DNA from: Veillonellaceae bacterium
Lineage (GTDB): Bacteria > Bacillota_C > Negativicutes > Veillonellales > Veillonellaceae
Direction: 5' to 3'
Length of the DNA: 25,319 bases
Assembly (NCBI GenBank): GCA_902834965.1
Contig: CADFKY010000004.1
Location: 1 to 25,319 of the forward strand
Positions 8,653 through 17,149 of the stretch are shown here, one piece after another. Position numbers and translations under genes: made by a program. The notes below the pieces were generated by a model. It saw only the letters and a program-made list of their open reading frames with translations, was not told the origin of the DNA and searched no databases. How positions within the stretch are numbered: position 1 is the stretch's first letter; each line of letters starts with the position of its first letter.

Positions 8653-9774
8653 TCAATGTAATAAAACTAGATTATTACGATGTACTGCTTCATCATAGGT
8701 TGTATTAATACCTAAAATTTGAGCTATATCATTTGTATTATGACCTTTAATGGCCTTCATATCTTCGATGCCATAGTTGATAAGTCCACGGCCAATTTCT
8801 TTACCATCATGATAAATAGAAATTGTATCACCAGGTCCAAATGACCCATCTACATCAATAATACCAGCTGGTAAAATGCTTGCCCCTTTATCTAATACAG
8901 CACGTGCACAACCATCATCAATAGTGATTGACCCTTTCAATCGTTTACCAAAGGCAAGCCAATGATGTTTACCTGATAGCCCAGCATCATGCGCTTCAAA
9001 GAGAGTACCAATTTGTTCACCCTTACATACACGACGAACAGAATCTTCCACTTCACCAGATGTGATTACCATCGGTACGCCTGAGTTTGTAGCCATATGA
9101 GCCGCTTTAATTTTAGTATACATACCACCAGTACCCATGTTAGATCCTGCTCCACCTGCAATAGCATAGGTTTCATCAGTAATTTCAGAAACTGTTTCTA
9201 TTAATGTAGCATCTGGATGAGTAGCTGGATTAGCTGTATATAATCCTTCAATATCAGACAAAATAATAAGCAAATCAGCATCTACAATACCTGCTACGGT
9301 AGCAGATAAAGTATCATTATCTCCGATTTTAAATTCTTCAATGGCAACCACGTCATTTTCATTAATGATAGGAATAACATTGAGTTGCAATAACGTATGT
9401 AATGTATTACGCAAATTAAGATAACTATGGCGACCAGTACTATCTTCTTTTGTTAAAAGAATTTGACCTACTGTACGACCATATTCACGAAACATACGCT
9501 CATACATATGAATAAGGATGCCTTGTCCTACTGCTGCAGCAGCTTGTTTTAATATAAGGTCTCTAGGTTTTTCCTTAAATCCTAAAGGGGCCAGTCCAGC
9601 ACCTGTTGCACCAGAAGAAACGAGGATAACCTCTTTACCTTGGTTAGCTAAATCAGATAATTGGCGTACTAATCGTTCAATGCGTTCTAGGTTTAAATGA
9701 CCATTAGCATAACAAAGCGTACTACTGCCTACTTTAACTACTATTCTTTTTGCGTTGATGATAGCACTGCGCAT
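8653..9774 (-). CDS. proB: Glutamate 5-kinase ProB with PUA domain
   Basis: A 373-residue enzyme that phosphorylates glutamate to gamma-glutamyl phosphate, the committed and usually proline-inhibited step of proline synthesis. The amino-acid kinase domain begins RIVVKVGSSTL and contains VSSGATGAGLAPLG and IPIINENDVVA. The last roughly 100 residues form a PUA domain (GCARAVLDKGASILPAGI, then GPGDTISIYHDGKEIGRGL), as in E. coli ProB. The start has a perfect AGGAGG ribosome binding site (9782-9787). The 67 bp before it is the widest gap inside the long cluster. I see no convincing promoter or terminator there. Confidence 0.97.
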   Translation of the reverse strand: MRSAIINAKRIVVKVGSSTLCYANGHLNLERIERLVRQLSDLANQGKEVILVSSGATGAGLAPLGFKEKPRDLILKQAAAAVGQGILIHMYERMFREYGRTVGQILLTKEDSTGRHSYLNLRNTLHTLLQLNVIPIINENDVVAIEEFKIGDNDTLSATVAGIVDADLLIILSDIEGLYTANPATHPDATLIETVSEITDETYAIAGGAGSNMGTGGMYTKIKAAHMATNSGVPMVITSGEVEDSVRRVCKGEQIGTLFEAHDAGLSGKHHWLAFGKRLKGSITIDDGCARAVLDKGASILPAGIIDVDGSFGPGDTISIYHDGKEIGRGLINYGIEDMKAIKGHNTNDIAQILGINTTYDEAVHRNNLVLLH

Positions 9775-9841
9775 AGAATAACCTCCTAGGGCTAACAGGT
9801 TATGTAGACCCCCATATAATACATGTTAGTAATATGACGAT

Positions 9842-10126
9842 TTATTTAGGTAGAATAATTTTTGGTTCTTTTTTAGCTTTATATAATACACCGTTAAAGC
9901 CGATAACTTGGACTAATTCAGCACCAAGCATATCAGCTAACTCTTGGAAAATCGTCTTATCTTCAGGGCTATTGTTGAGTAATTTTACCTTGATTAATTC
10001 ACGAGCCATTAATGCTGCGCGAGCACTATCAATAACACTATTTTCTAAACCATTTTTACCAATTTGAACCACTGGTGGCATTGTTGCTGCCAAAGAACGT
10101 AAATACCGTTTTTGTTTTCCTGTCAT
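9842..10126 (-). CDS. yhbY: YhbY/CRM-domain ribosome-assembly RNA-binding protein
   Basis: A 94-residue protein consisting of one CRM domain, the standard length for bacterial YhbY, which associates with pre-50S particles. The N terminus TGKQKRYLRSLAATMPPVVQ and the GKNG loop (the family GxxG RNA-binding motif) are diagnostic. FQELADMLGAELVQVIGFNGVLY forms the conserved C-terminal half. The start has GGAG 5 bp upstream, overlapping the obg stop codon. Gap to obg is 8 bp. Its position behind the Obg GTPase fits a shared role in large-subunit maturation. Confidence 0.94.
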   Translation of the reverse strand: MTGKQKRYLRSLAATMPPVVQIGKNGLENSVIDSARAALMARELIKVKLLNNSPEDKTIFQELADMLGAELVQVIGFNGVLYKAKKEPKIILPK

Positions 10127-10134
10127 TATTACTC

Positions 10135-11406
10135 CTACTCTTGGAATGTAAAGCGTTGATCGCCAATCACAACTTCATCACCGTCTTTACAACCTTTTTC
10201 TTTCAATTTAGCATCGAGCTCCATAAAACGCCAGATGCGTTGGAATCTACGAAGAGATTGATCATCACTTAAATTTGTCATTGCCACTAAGCGTTCAATA
10301 CGTTTACCTGTAATATAGAATGCAGCATCATCACCACGAGTAATAACGAATTCCACATCTGGTTTTGCTTCGTATACAACTGTATCATCAGTTGCTTCTG
10401 GTTCTGGCTCGTAGTTTTCTACATAGTAGTAAGCTCGTTCCATGAGCTCTGGTAAGCCTTCACCGCTTAATGCATTGATAAGGAATACTTCATATCCTTT
10501 ATCTTCAAAATATTTTTTTGTATCAGGAATTGTTGTATCATCAAAGACCATATCAATCTTATTGAGTGCAACAATTTGTTTTTTATTAGCTAATTTTTCA
10601 GAATATTTACGAAGTTCTTCATTAATAGCATCAAAATCAACCTTTGGATCGCGACCCTCCATACCAGATACATCAAGGACGTGGATCAAAATATTAGTCC
10701 GTTCTACGTGGCGCAAGAAGTTATGTCCTAAGCCAACACCTTCGCTAGCCCCTTCAATAAGACCAGGAATATCGGCTAATACAAAACTACGGTCTCCAGA
10801 GATTGTTACTACCCCAAGTACAGGTGTCAATGTAGTAAAGTGGTAAGCAGCTACCTCTGGTTGAGCTTTAGAAACCTTACGTAAAATACTAGACTTACCA
10901 ACAGATGGATAGCCTAATAGACCAACATCTGCCAATACTTTAAGCTCTAGTTGTAACCAGAACTCTTCACCAGGTTCACCCTTTTCTGCAAATGTAGGTG
11001 CACGGTTAGCACTTGTTTGGAAGCGTGCATTACCACGGCCACCACGACCACCTTTAGCAATAACAAACGTATCACCATCGTTAACGAGATCACAGAAAAT
11101 TTTACCTGTTTCTTCTTCTTTAATTACAGTGCCCAATGGAACCGGGATAATCAGTGGCTCAGAACCGCGACCATGCTTGTTGGAGCTTTCACCATTACCA
11201 CCAGCAGGTGCCTTAAACTGACGTTTATATCTAAAGTCTACAAGAGTATTAATATTCTTGTCCGCTTTAAAAATAACGTCTGCCCCTTTACCACCATCGC
11301 CGCCACTAGGGCCGCCATTTGGCACGTATTTCTCACGGCGGAAGCTAGACATGCCATCCCCACCGTCACCGGCCTTAACAAAGACACGCGCTCTATCTAT
11401 AAACAT
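10135..11406 (-). CDS. obg: GTPase Obg/CgtA
   Basis: A 423-residue essential GTPase that acts on 50S ribosome assembly and links it to stress and growth control. Three domains are visible. The Gly-rich Obg fold (1-158) has GGDGGKGADV and KGGRGGRGNARF. The G domain has GYPSVGKSS at 165-173, DIPGLIEGA at 212-220 and NKIDMV for guanine specificity. The C-terminal OCT domain covers about 345-423. The start has AGGAG 7 bp upstream. It follows the S41 protease gene by 17 bp and precedes yhbY. Confidence 0.97.
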   Translation of the reverse strand: MFIDRARVFVKAGDGGDGMSSFRREKYVPNGGPSGGDGGKGADVIFKADKNINTLVDFRYKRQFKAPAGGNGESSNKHGRGSEPLIIPVPLGTVIKEEETGKIFCDLVNDGDTFVIAKGGRGGRGNARFQTSANRAPTFAEKGEPGEEFWLQLELKVLADVGLLGYPSVGKSSILRKVSKAQPEVAAYHFTTLTPVLGVVTISGDRSFVLADIPGLIEGASEGVGLGHNFLRHVERTNILIHVLDVSGMEGRDPKVDFDAINEELRKYSEKLANKKQIVALNKIDMVFDDTTIPDTKKYFEDKGYEVFLINALSGEGLPELMERAYYYVENYEPEPEATDDTVVYEAKPDVEFVITRGDDAAFYITGKRIERLVAMTNLSDDQSLRRFQRIWRFMELDAKLKEKGCKDGDEVVIGDQRFTFQE

Positions 11407-11423
11407 ACTTTAACTCCTATGCA

Positions 11424-12563
11424 TTATTGCTGTAATAACTCTAATGCTTTTTTAATTTGAATATCATCTAATGTACTAGATGGATTTACACCTTTTGGTA
11501 AATCCAGTTCTACATCAGGTTTAATACCAATGCCGTCAATAACACGGTCATTTGGTGTATGGTATTTGGCAATAGTTACCTTAACACCTTCATTATCAAG
11601 GCTAGGGTAAATAGTTTGAACTGTACCCTTACCATATGTATTAGTACCTAAAATAGTACCTAGTTTACGGTCTTGAATAGCACCAGCTATAATTTCAGAT
11701 GCACTAGCAGACCCTTTGTTAACAAGAACTACTAATGGCATAGCTACTTCTGGACCATTAGACTTATAAACCTCTTTTTTCCCAGCTCTATTTTGTACGG
11801 TTACTAATGTTCCTGGAGGCATAATATAATTAGAAATCTTTTCTGTAGTAGACAATAAACCACCAGGATTATCTCGAAGGTCTAAAATTAATTCCTTCAT
11901 ACCTTGAGATTGTAATTCTTTAAATTGTGTTTCGAAATCATCAGCTGTATTTTCTGCAAATTGACTAATCCTAATATATCCAACTGTACTTGTGAGCATT
12001 TTGCTTTTAACAGTAGGTAACACAATGGATTCACGAGTAATATCAAAGTGTAATTTTTCACCATTACGCTCTATATCAAGGGCGACAACGGTACCAGCCT
12101 CTCCGCGAATTCGAGAGGATGCATCTTCTACAGTAATATCACTTGTAGATTGACCATCGATAGCAATAATATGATCACCAGGTTTTATGCCCGCTTTGAA
12201 AGCTGGTTGATCTTCCATAATACTAACTGCATATAAACCTTTATCATCATGACCAAGAACCATGCCTACACCTGCATAAGTGCCAGATGTTTGCATTTTC
12301 ATGGACTTAAATTCGTCAGCATCTAAATAAATACTATGGGGCTCTCCCAAAGAGCCAATTAAGCCTTTAAGCATACCATCATAAAGGGTAGCTTTAGACA
12401 TCGGTGTCATAAAGACTTGACTCGCAGCATAGTAGGCTACAAATAGTCTTGGTAATCCCCAGAATGAACCAGATAAGTACCAAAACGTAAGCCACATAAT
12501 AACGATGCCGGAGCCTATATATTTCAATAGACTCCATAACACCGTACGTGTATCAAATTTCAT
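11424..12563 (-). CDS. S41-family carboxy-terminal processing protease (Ctp)
   Basis: A 379-residue membrane-anchored serine protease of the S41A (CtpA/CtpB/Prc) family. An N-terminal membrane segment (about 12-33) precedes a PDZ domain (about 93-170, with GVGMVLGHDDKGLYAVSI and KPGDHIIAIDG) and the protease core. The catalytic Ser-Lys-Gln set is visible as S287 in GSASASEI, and K312 and Q316 in YGKGTVQ. The active site faces outside the cytoplasmic membrane. I chose the ATG at 12561-12563, 1 bp after the upstream stop. A GTG 12 codons earlier would overlap the M23 gene. Its ribosome binding site is weak (GGGA), so coupling to the M23 gene is likely. Such proteases often process envelope hydrolases; that link is inferred here. 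Confidence 0.92.
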   Translation of the reverse strand: MKFDTRTVLWSLLKYIGSGIVIMWLTFWYLSGSFWGLPRLFVAYYAASQVFMTPMSKATLYDGMLKGLIGSLGEPHSIYLDADEFKSMKMQTSGTYAGVGMVLGHDDKGLYAVSIMEDQPAFKAGIKPGDHIIAIDGQSTSDITVEDASSRIRGEAGTVVALDIERNGEKLHFDITRESIVLPTVKSKMLTSTVGYIRISQFAENTADDFETQFKELQSQGMKELILDLRDNPGGLLSTTEKISNYIMPPGTLVTVQNRAGKKEVYKSNGPEVAMPLVVLVNKGSASASEIIAGAIQDRKLGTILGTNTYGKGTVQTIYPSLDNEGVKVTIAKYHTPNDRVIDGIGIKPDVELDLPKGVNPSSTLDDIQIKKALELLQQ

Positions 12564-12564
12564 A

Positions 12565-13770
12565 TTATAAATATCCCATAGGATCAACAGGATCCCCACT
12601 TATACGAACTTCAAAATGTACGTGTGGCCCAGTACTATTACCAGTGCTACCAGCATAGGCAATAACTTGACCTTTAGATACATCTTGTCCTTCAGAGACA
12701 GCAAGCTCAGAATTATGGCCATAAAGGGTGGACATACCATTACCATGGTCGATAACTACAGCGTAACCATAGCCACCCATCCAACCAGACCAAACAACAG
12801 TACCTCCATCAGCAGCATGAACTGGTGTACCTTCATCAACACCAATATCAATACCGGAATGGTAGATAGTTGTACCCCAAATTGGATGTGTACGATAGCC
12901 ATAAGGAGAAGTAATTTCACCACTTACAGGCCAACCAAGTTGACCAGATCCTTGAACCCAAGAGTAGCTTGGTGCAGACTGTTGAGCCGCAGCTGCCGCT
13001 GCTGCTTCTGCCGCTGCACGAGCTGCCGCACGTTCAGCTTGGCGAGCTTTCAATAATGCTGTAATTTGAGCGGAAGAAGCATTAAGTTCTTCCACTGCTT
13101 GCATTGCAGTAGCACGATCATTTTGTGCCTTCTGAAGAACTACCTCCCGTTCTTTTTTCTTTTGTTCAATTTCAGCTTGTTTTGCTACAGCAGCTTTTTC
13201 AAGCTCTACTAGCTTAGCTCGAGATTGCTCAAGAGCCTGTTTACGTGCCGCAATTTCAGCACGTTCTTTTTTAATTTCATCGATTAACTTGATGTCAGAA
13301 TCAATGATGCGTTTTAAGATTTCTAATCGATTTGCAAAATCGCTAAAATCTTTAGAGCCAATGACAACATCTAAATAACTTAGACGTCCATTGATATAAA
13401 TATCTCGTACACGCTTATAAAATACGGATTCTCGTCCTTCTAAGCGTTTTTGTGCTTCTGCGAGTAACTTTTCATTAACAGTAATATCATTTTCAACGGC
13501 TACACGTTGCTGTTGAATAGATTCTAACTGTTGTTGGGCCTGACGTAATTGCTCTTCAATTTGTCGCAACTGTTCAGATACACTTACAATGACAGTTTCT
13601 GCATCAGCTTTGATAGAGTTTTGTTGATTAACTTGTTGTTGAATTGAATCTAATTGATTCGTTAAATCCTCATCTTCCGCAGCAATGTATAGTGGTGTTC
13701 CCAGTACTACTATACCTGTTAAAATTGTTGCTACAAGACGAGATTTGATTGTGTTGTATTTCATAAACAT
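12565..13770 (-). CDS. EnvC-like murein hydrolase (activator), M23/LytM family
   Basis: A 401-residue exported protein. A signal peptide or membrane segment (about 12-30) is followed by a long Gln/Lys-rich coiled coil (35-245), an Ala-rich linker (248-262) and a C-terminal LytM/M23 domain (278-401). Zinc ligands are intact: H304 and D308 in YHSGIDIG, and H385 with H383 in GPHVHFEV. The protein should therefore be able to cleave peptidoglycan, unlike E. coli EnvC. It follows ftsX in a TAATG stop-start overlap, so it is the probable extracytoplasmic partner of FtsEX in septum splitting. A second ATG at 13762-13764 has comparable spacing from the AAGGTG site and could be the true start (399 residues). 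Confidence 0.92.
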   Translation of the reverse strand: MFMKYNTIKSRLVATILTGIVVLGTPLYIAAEDEDLTNQLDSIQQQVNQQNSIKADAETVIVSVSEQLRQIEEQLRQAQQQLESIQQQRVAVENDITVNEKLLAEAQKRLEGRESVFYKRVRDIYINGRLSYLDVVIGSKDFSDFANRLEILKRIIDSDIKLIDEIKKERAEIAARKQALEQSRAKLVELEKAAVAKQAEIEQKKKEREVVLQKAQNDRATAMQAVEELNASSAQITALLKARQAERAAARAAAEAAAAAAAQQSAPSYSWVQGSGQLGWPVSGEITSPYGYRTHPIWGTTIYHSGIDIGVDEGTPVHAADGGTVVWSGWMGGYGYAVVIDHGNGMSTLYGHNSELAVSEGQDVSKGQVIAYAGSTGNSTGPHVHFEVRISGDPVDPMGYL

Positions 13771-14657
13771 TACACCTTCATGTATTGTTTTAAAGAAATC
13801 GTACTACCAATAGCACCGACTATAATACCGCCACCTAGAATATAGATAGCCACATCATAGAAGAATGGGAACATTGGTACTAATGGGAAGAATGCTAAGG
13901 ACTCAGAAACTTCCATAGTAATGAAATGGTAAAACTCACCTACACAAAGTACGGCAATTACAGCCCCTACTAAGCCCAATAACATACCTTCGATCAAGAA
14001 TGGCCAACGAATAAAACCATTGGTTGCACCAACATATTTCATAATGGCAATTTCTTTACGGCGGGCGAATACAGTCAAGCGAATTGTATTAGAAATGATG
14101 AATAATGTAGCGGCTGCTAAAAATGCGATTAATACAATACCACCAATTCTGATTACTTGGGTAATGCGGAAAAGTTCTTCTACAATATCTTGACCATAAT
14201 GTGTACTTTCAACACCTTGGAATGTAGTGGCTAATTTAGCTGTAGCCTTAACATCACTAGGGTTATCAAAGGTTAATACATAAGAATTTGGCAATGGATT
14301 TACATCGCCTAATGCATTTACCAATTGTTGTTGATCACCAAGGCGTGCTTTGAATTCTTTCATCGCTTGTTCTTTATTAACAAACTCTAAATGCTTAAGA
14401 TTTGGTATAGCTTTAATTTGCTTACCTACAGCCATAATTTGGTCAGTTGTTAAACCATCTTTTAAATAAATACTCAATTGAACTTGGTTTTCTAAACTAG
14501 ATGCCATGTTATTTAGATTGATAACACCGCAAAGGAATACACCAAGCATAAATAGAGATAAAGCCACTGTAGAAATAGATGCTAACGTCATAAGACCGTT
14601 ACGCTTCATAGATTTGAGGGCTTCTTTAAAAAAGTATTTCAATGTTCTAGGCTTCAT
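13770..14657 (-). CDS. ftsX: Cell-division ABC transporter-like permease FtsX
   Basis: A 295-residue membrane protein with the FtsX layout: a cytoplasmic N terminus, one membrane helix (about 20-43), an extracytoplasmic domain of about 120 residues, then three helices in the C-terminal half. ARRKEIAIMKYVGATNGFIRWPFLIEG is split across the loop that contacts FtsE and is a strong family signature. It relays FtsE ATPase activity to a periplasmic peptidoglycan hydrolase. I chose the ATG at 14655-14657, with AGGTG about 9 bp upstream. The GTG four codons earlier lies on the ribosome binding site itself. It overlaps ftsE by 11 bp. Confidence 0.94.
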   Translation of the reverse strand: MKPRTLKYFFKEALKSMKRNGLMTLASISTVALSLFMLGVFLCGVINLNNMASSLENQVQLSIYLKDGLTTDQIMAVGKQIKAIPNLKHLEFVNKEQAMKEFKARLGDQQQLVNALGDVNPLPNSYVLTFDNPSDVKATAKLATTFQGVESTHYGQDIVEELFRITQVIRIGGIVLIAFLAAATLFIISNTIRLTVFARRKEIAIMKYVGATNGFIRWPFLIEGMLLGLVGAVIAVLCVGEFYHFITMEVSESLAFFPLVPMFPFFYDVAIYILGGGIIVGAIGSTISLKQYMKV

Positions 14658-15333
14658 TAATTTCTGCACCTCTCATATTATCACTTTGAACGCGACCATC
14701 TTTAAGACGAATAACACGTTTATTTAAATACGAAACAAGATCCATATTATGGGTAACCATAATAACAGTTGTGCCAAAATTATTGATATGCTTAAACAAA
14801 TCTACAATACCTTTACTTGTATCAGGATCTAGGTTACCAGTCGGTTCATCAGCAATGAGCACGGATGGTCGATTTACAATAGCCCGAGCAATAGCAACAC
14901 GTTGTTGTTCACCACCAGATAAATCCTCTGGTAAATCATTTGCCTTGTCTGTTAACCCAACAAGCTCTAGTACATGACTTACCTTTTCTTTAATTACCTT
15001 TGGTTTCTCTTCAATTACTTCAAGTGCAAAAGCAATATTTTCTGATACCGTTTTATTCGGTAATAACCGGAAATCTTGGAATACAACACCAAGCTTTCTA
15101 CGTAATTTTGGAATTTTACTACGCTTCATACGCGTAACATCAAAATCATCAACTATAACAGTACCAGCGTCAGGTACTACTTCATGAGTTAATAATTTAA
15201 ATAGAGTTGATTTCCCTGCACCGCTGTGACCGCAAATGAGGACAAATTCGCCGTCATTTATAGTTAAACACACATCGTCTAATGCAACAGAACCATTATC
15301 ATAGACTTTACTAACATTCTTAAATTCAATCAT
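14647..15333 (-). CDS. ftsE: Cell-division ATP-binding protein FtsE
   Basis: A 228-residue ABC ATPase. Walker A is GHSGAGKST (34-42), the Q loop is VFQDFRLLP, the signature is [14 protein letters not shown], Walker B is [12 protein letters not shown], and the switch His is in VTHNMD. It forms the FtsEX complex with the permease encoded by the overlapping downstream gene, at the division septum. Length is standard. The start has an AAAGGGGA ribosome binding site. A 14-bp gap separates it from the transketolase gene upstream, and there is no terminator or clear promoter in that gap. Confidence 0.97.
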   Translation of the reverse strand: MIEFKNVSKVYDNGSVALDDVCLTINDGEFVLICGHSGAGKSTLFKLLTHEVVPDAGTVIVDDFDVTRMKRSKIPKLRRKLGVVFQDFRLLPNKTVSENIAFALEVIEEKPKVIKEKVSHVLELVGLTDKANDLPEDLSGGEQQRVAIARAIVNRPSVLIADEPTGNLDPDTSKGIVDLFKHINNFGTTVIMVTHNMDLVSYLNKRVIRLKDGRVQSDNMRGAEINEA

Positions 15334-15347
15334 GGGATCCCCTTTGA

Positions 15348-16280
15348 TTATTTACGAGTGATTACACGTTTTACTGCTTCTACAATGTCTTTTGCTGTTA
15401 AGCCATATTTAGCCATTAATTCTTTTGGTGTACCACTCTCCCCAAATGTATCTCGAACACCAACGAATTCCATAGGTACTGGCTTATTAGCAACAACAAC
15501 TTCAGACACAGCAGAACCTAGGCCACCAATGATATTATGTTCTTCAGCTGTAACAATAGCACCTGTTTCAGTAGCTGCCTTTACGATTGCATCTGCATCA
15601 ATTGGTTTGATAGATGCCATATTAATAACGCGTGCAGATACATTAGATTCAGCTAAGGTTTTTGCCGCCTCAACAGCAGGACCAACCAAAGCACCACAAG
15701 CGATAATTGTTACATCAGAACCTTCAACTAAAGTAGTAGATTTACCAGGTACAAAAGTATAACCTTCAGCTGTTACATCATCTACACCAGCACGGCCCAA
15801 ACGAACGTATACAGGACCATCATAGGAAGCAGCCCATTCAACTACAGCTTCTGTTTCACGTTCATCCGCAGGTACTACTACTGTCATATTAGGTAGTGTA
15901 CGCATACAAGAAATATCTTCCAAGCTTTGATGTGTAGCACCATCTTCACCTACTGTAATACCCGCATGTGTAGCACAAACTTTTACATTCAATTTTGGAT
16001 AACATACAGCATTGCGAATTTGTTCAAATGCACGACCTGTTGCAAACATTGCAAAGGAAGAAACAAATGGGGTTTTACCAGCTGCTGCAAGTCCAGCACC
16101 AACAGAAATCAAATTTTGTTCTGCAATACCTACATTAAAGAAACGTTCAGGGCAAACATTTTTAAATGTATCAGTTTTAGTAGATTTTGATAAATCTGCA
16201 TCTAATACGATAATATTTGTATTTTCTTTACCAATGCGAGCTAACGCATTACCATATGCTTCACGTGTTGCTTTACCCAT
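15348..16280 (-). CDS. Transketolase, C-terminal subunit
   Basis: A 310-residue protein with the pyrimidine-binding (PYR) and C-terminal domains of transketolase. It begins GKATREAYGNALARIGKENT. It contains FFNVGIAEQNLISVGAGLA (the Glu needed to activate thiamine diphosphate) and ATHAGITVGEDGATHQSLED. The C-terminal domain follows from about residue 190. It pairs with the N-terminal subunit encoded just upstream to rebuild a full enzyme of the non-oxidative pentose phosphate pathway. The start ATG overlaps the stop of the N-terminal subunit gene by 1 bp (TAATG), which favours equal translation. A DXP synthase subunit is less likely given the separate N-terminal partner. Confidence 0.94.
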   Translation of the reverse strand: MGKATREAYGNALARIGKENTNIIVLDADLSKSTKTDTFKNVCPERFFNVGIAEQNLISVGAGLAAAGKTPFVSSFAMFATGRAFEQIRNAVCYPKLNVKVCATHAGITVGEDGATHQSLEDISCMRTLPNMTVVVPADERETEAVVEWAASYDGPVYVRLGRAGVDDVTAEGYTFVPGKSTTLVEGSDVTIIACGALVGPAVEAAKTLAESNVSARVINMASIKPIDADAIVKAATETGAIVTAEEHNIIGGLGSAVSEVVVANKPVPMEFVGVRDTFGESGTPKELMAKYGLTAKDIVEAVKRVITRK

Positions 16281-17116
16281 TATTGTACCCCCATAATTTC
16301 ATTAACAAAGGCTATACCTTGCTCAGCGCTTGGTGCTTTGCCATGCCAACCTGCTTGGCCTTCCATTTCTTCAACGCCCTTACCTTTTACAGTATGCATT
16401 ACAATGCAAGTTGGGCCTTCTGTGAAAGCTTTAGCTGCTTCAATAGCATTATGAAGTTCATCAAGATCATGACCATTTACTTCAATAACATTCCAGTTAA
16501 AAGCTTTAAATTTCTCAGGAATAGGCAATGGAGAAAGAACTTTAGTAATATCTCCATCAATTTGAAGACCATTAAAGTCGACAAAAGCAGTTAAGTTATT
16601 GAGTTTGTAATGGCCAGCAAACATAGCGGCTTCCCATACTTGACCTTCTTCAAGTTCACCATCACCAAGAATGGAATAAATACGGTAATCTGCATTGTCG
16701 ATTTTACCAGCCAATGCCATGCCGCATGCAGCAGAGATACCTTGACCCAAGGAACCTGTGGACATATCAACACCTGGAGTATGTTTCATATCAGGATGAC
16801 CTTGTAACATATGGTCAATTTTACGTAAATTCAAAAGTTCATCTTTAGAAAAGTAACCTTTTTCAGCCAATGTAGCATATAATGCAGGCGCTGCATGACC
16901 TTTAGAAAGGACAAAACGATCTCTATTAGGAGCTTTTGGATTTGCTGGATCTACATTCATTTCAACATAGTACAACAAGGCCATCACATCGGCGATGGAT
17001 AATGAACCACCTGGGTGACCAGATTTCGCTGCCGTTACAGACTGTACAATACCAACGCGAATAGCTTTTGCCTTCTCTTGAACTAGTTGTTTAACATCTT
17101 GTGTTAATGTAGCCAT
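16280..17116 (-). CDS. Transketolase, N-terminal subunit
   Basis: A 278-residue thiamine-diphosphate-binding (PP) domain of transketolase. Visible motifs are SGHPGGSLSIADVMALLYY, SKGHAAPALYA, GSLGQGISAACGMALAG and the ThDP/Mg motif GDGELEEGQ running to the Asn of DFNGLQIDG. It acts with the C-terminal subunit encoded by the next, overlapping gene. Split transketolases of about 280 + 310 residues are common in archaea and many Firmicutes. The start has GAGG 5 bp upstream. The preceding csaB gene ends 33 bp away with no clear terminator. Confidence 0.95.
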   Translation of the reverse strand: MATLTQDVKQLVQEKAKAIRVGIVQSVTAAKSGHPGGSLSIADVMALLYYVEMNVDPANPKAPNRDRFVLSKGHAAPALYATLAEKGYFSKDELLNLRKIDHMLQGHPDMKHTPGVDMSTGSLGQGISAACGMALAGKIDNADYRIYSILGDGELEEGQVWEAAMFAGHYKLNNLTAFVDFNGLQIDGDITKVLSPLPIPEKFKAFNWNVIEVNGHDLDELHNAIEAAKAFTEGPTCIVMHTVKGKGVEEMEGQAGWHGKAPSAEQGIAFVNEIMGVQ

Positions 17117-17149
17117 AGAGACCTCACTTTCTGGATTAGATCCAATATA

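Noticed and set aside
9780..9801. Hairpin AACCT/AGGTT over the proB ribosome binding site as a riboswitch or attenuator
   Set aside because: Only 5 bp with a 12-nt loop, no alternative structure and no known proline leader pattern. It is within chance expectation.
9775..9841. Internal promoter for proBA
   Set aside because: TATTAT is present, but no -35-like hexamer lies at 16-18 bp. Not strong enough to report.
11017..11460. 147-codon plus-strand frame opposite obg
   Set aside because: It lies wholly antisense to well-conserved obg and the protease gene end, has Thr/Asn/Cys-rich composition typical of shadow frames, and has no ribosome binding site.
12616..13056. 146-codon plus-strand frame opposite the M23 gene
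   Set aside because: Antisense to the zinc-binding domain; composition rich in Thr, Ser, Arg and Cys with no recognisable domain. It is a by-product of codon use on the minus strand.
15358..15762. 134-codon plus-strand frame opposite the transketolase C-terminal subunit
   Set aside because: Antisense to a conserved enzyme, no initiation signal, and low-complexity Thr/Ser/Ala composition.
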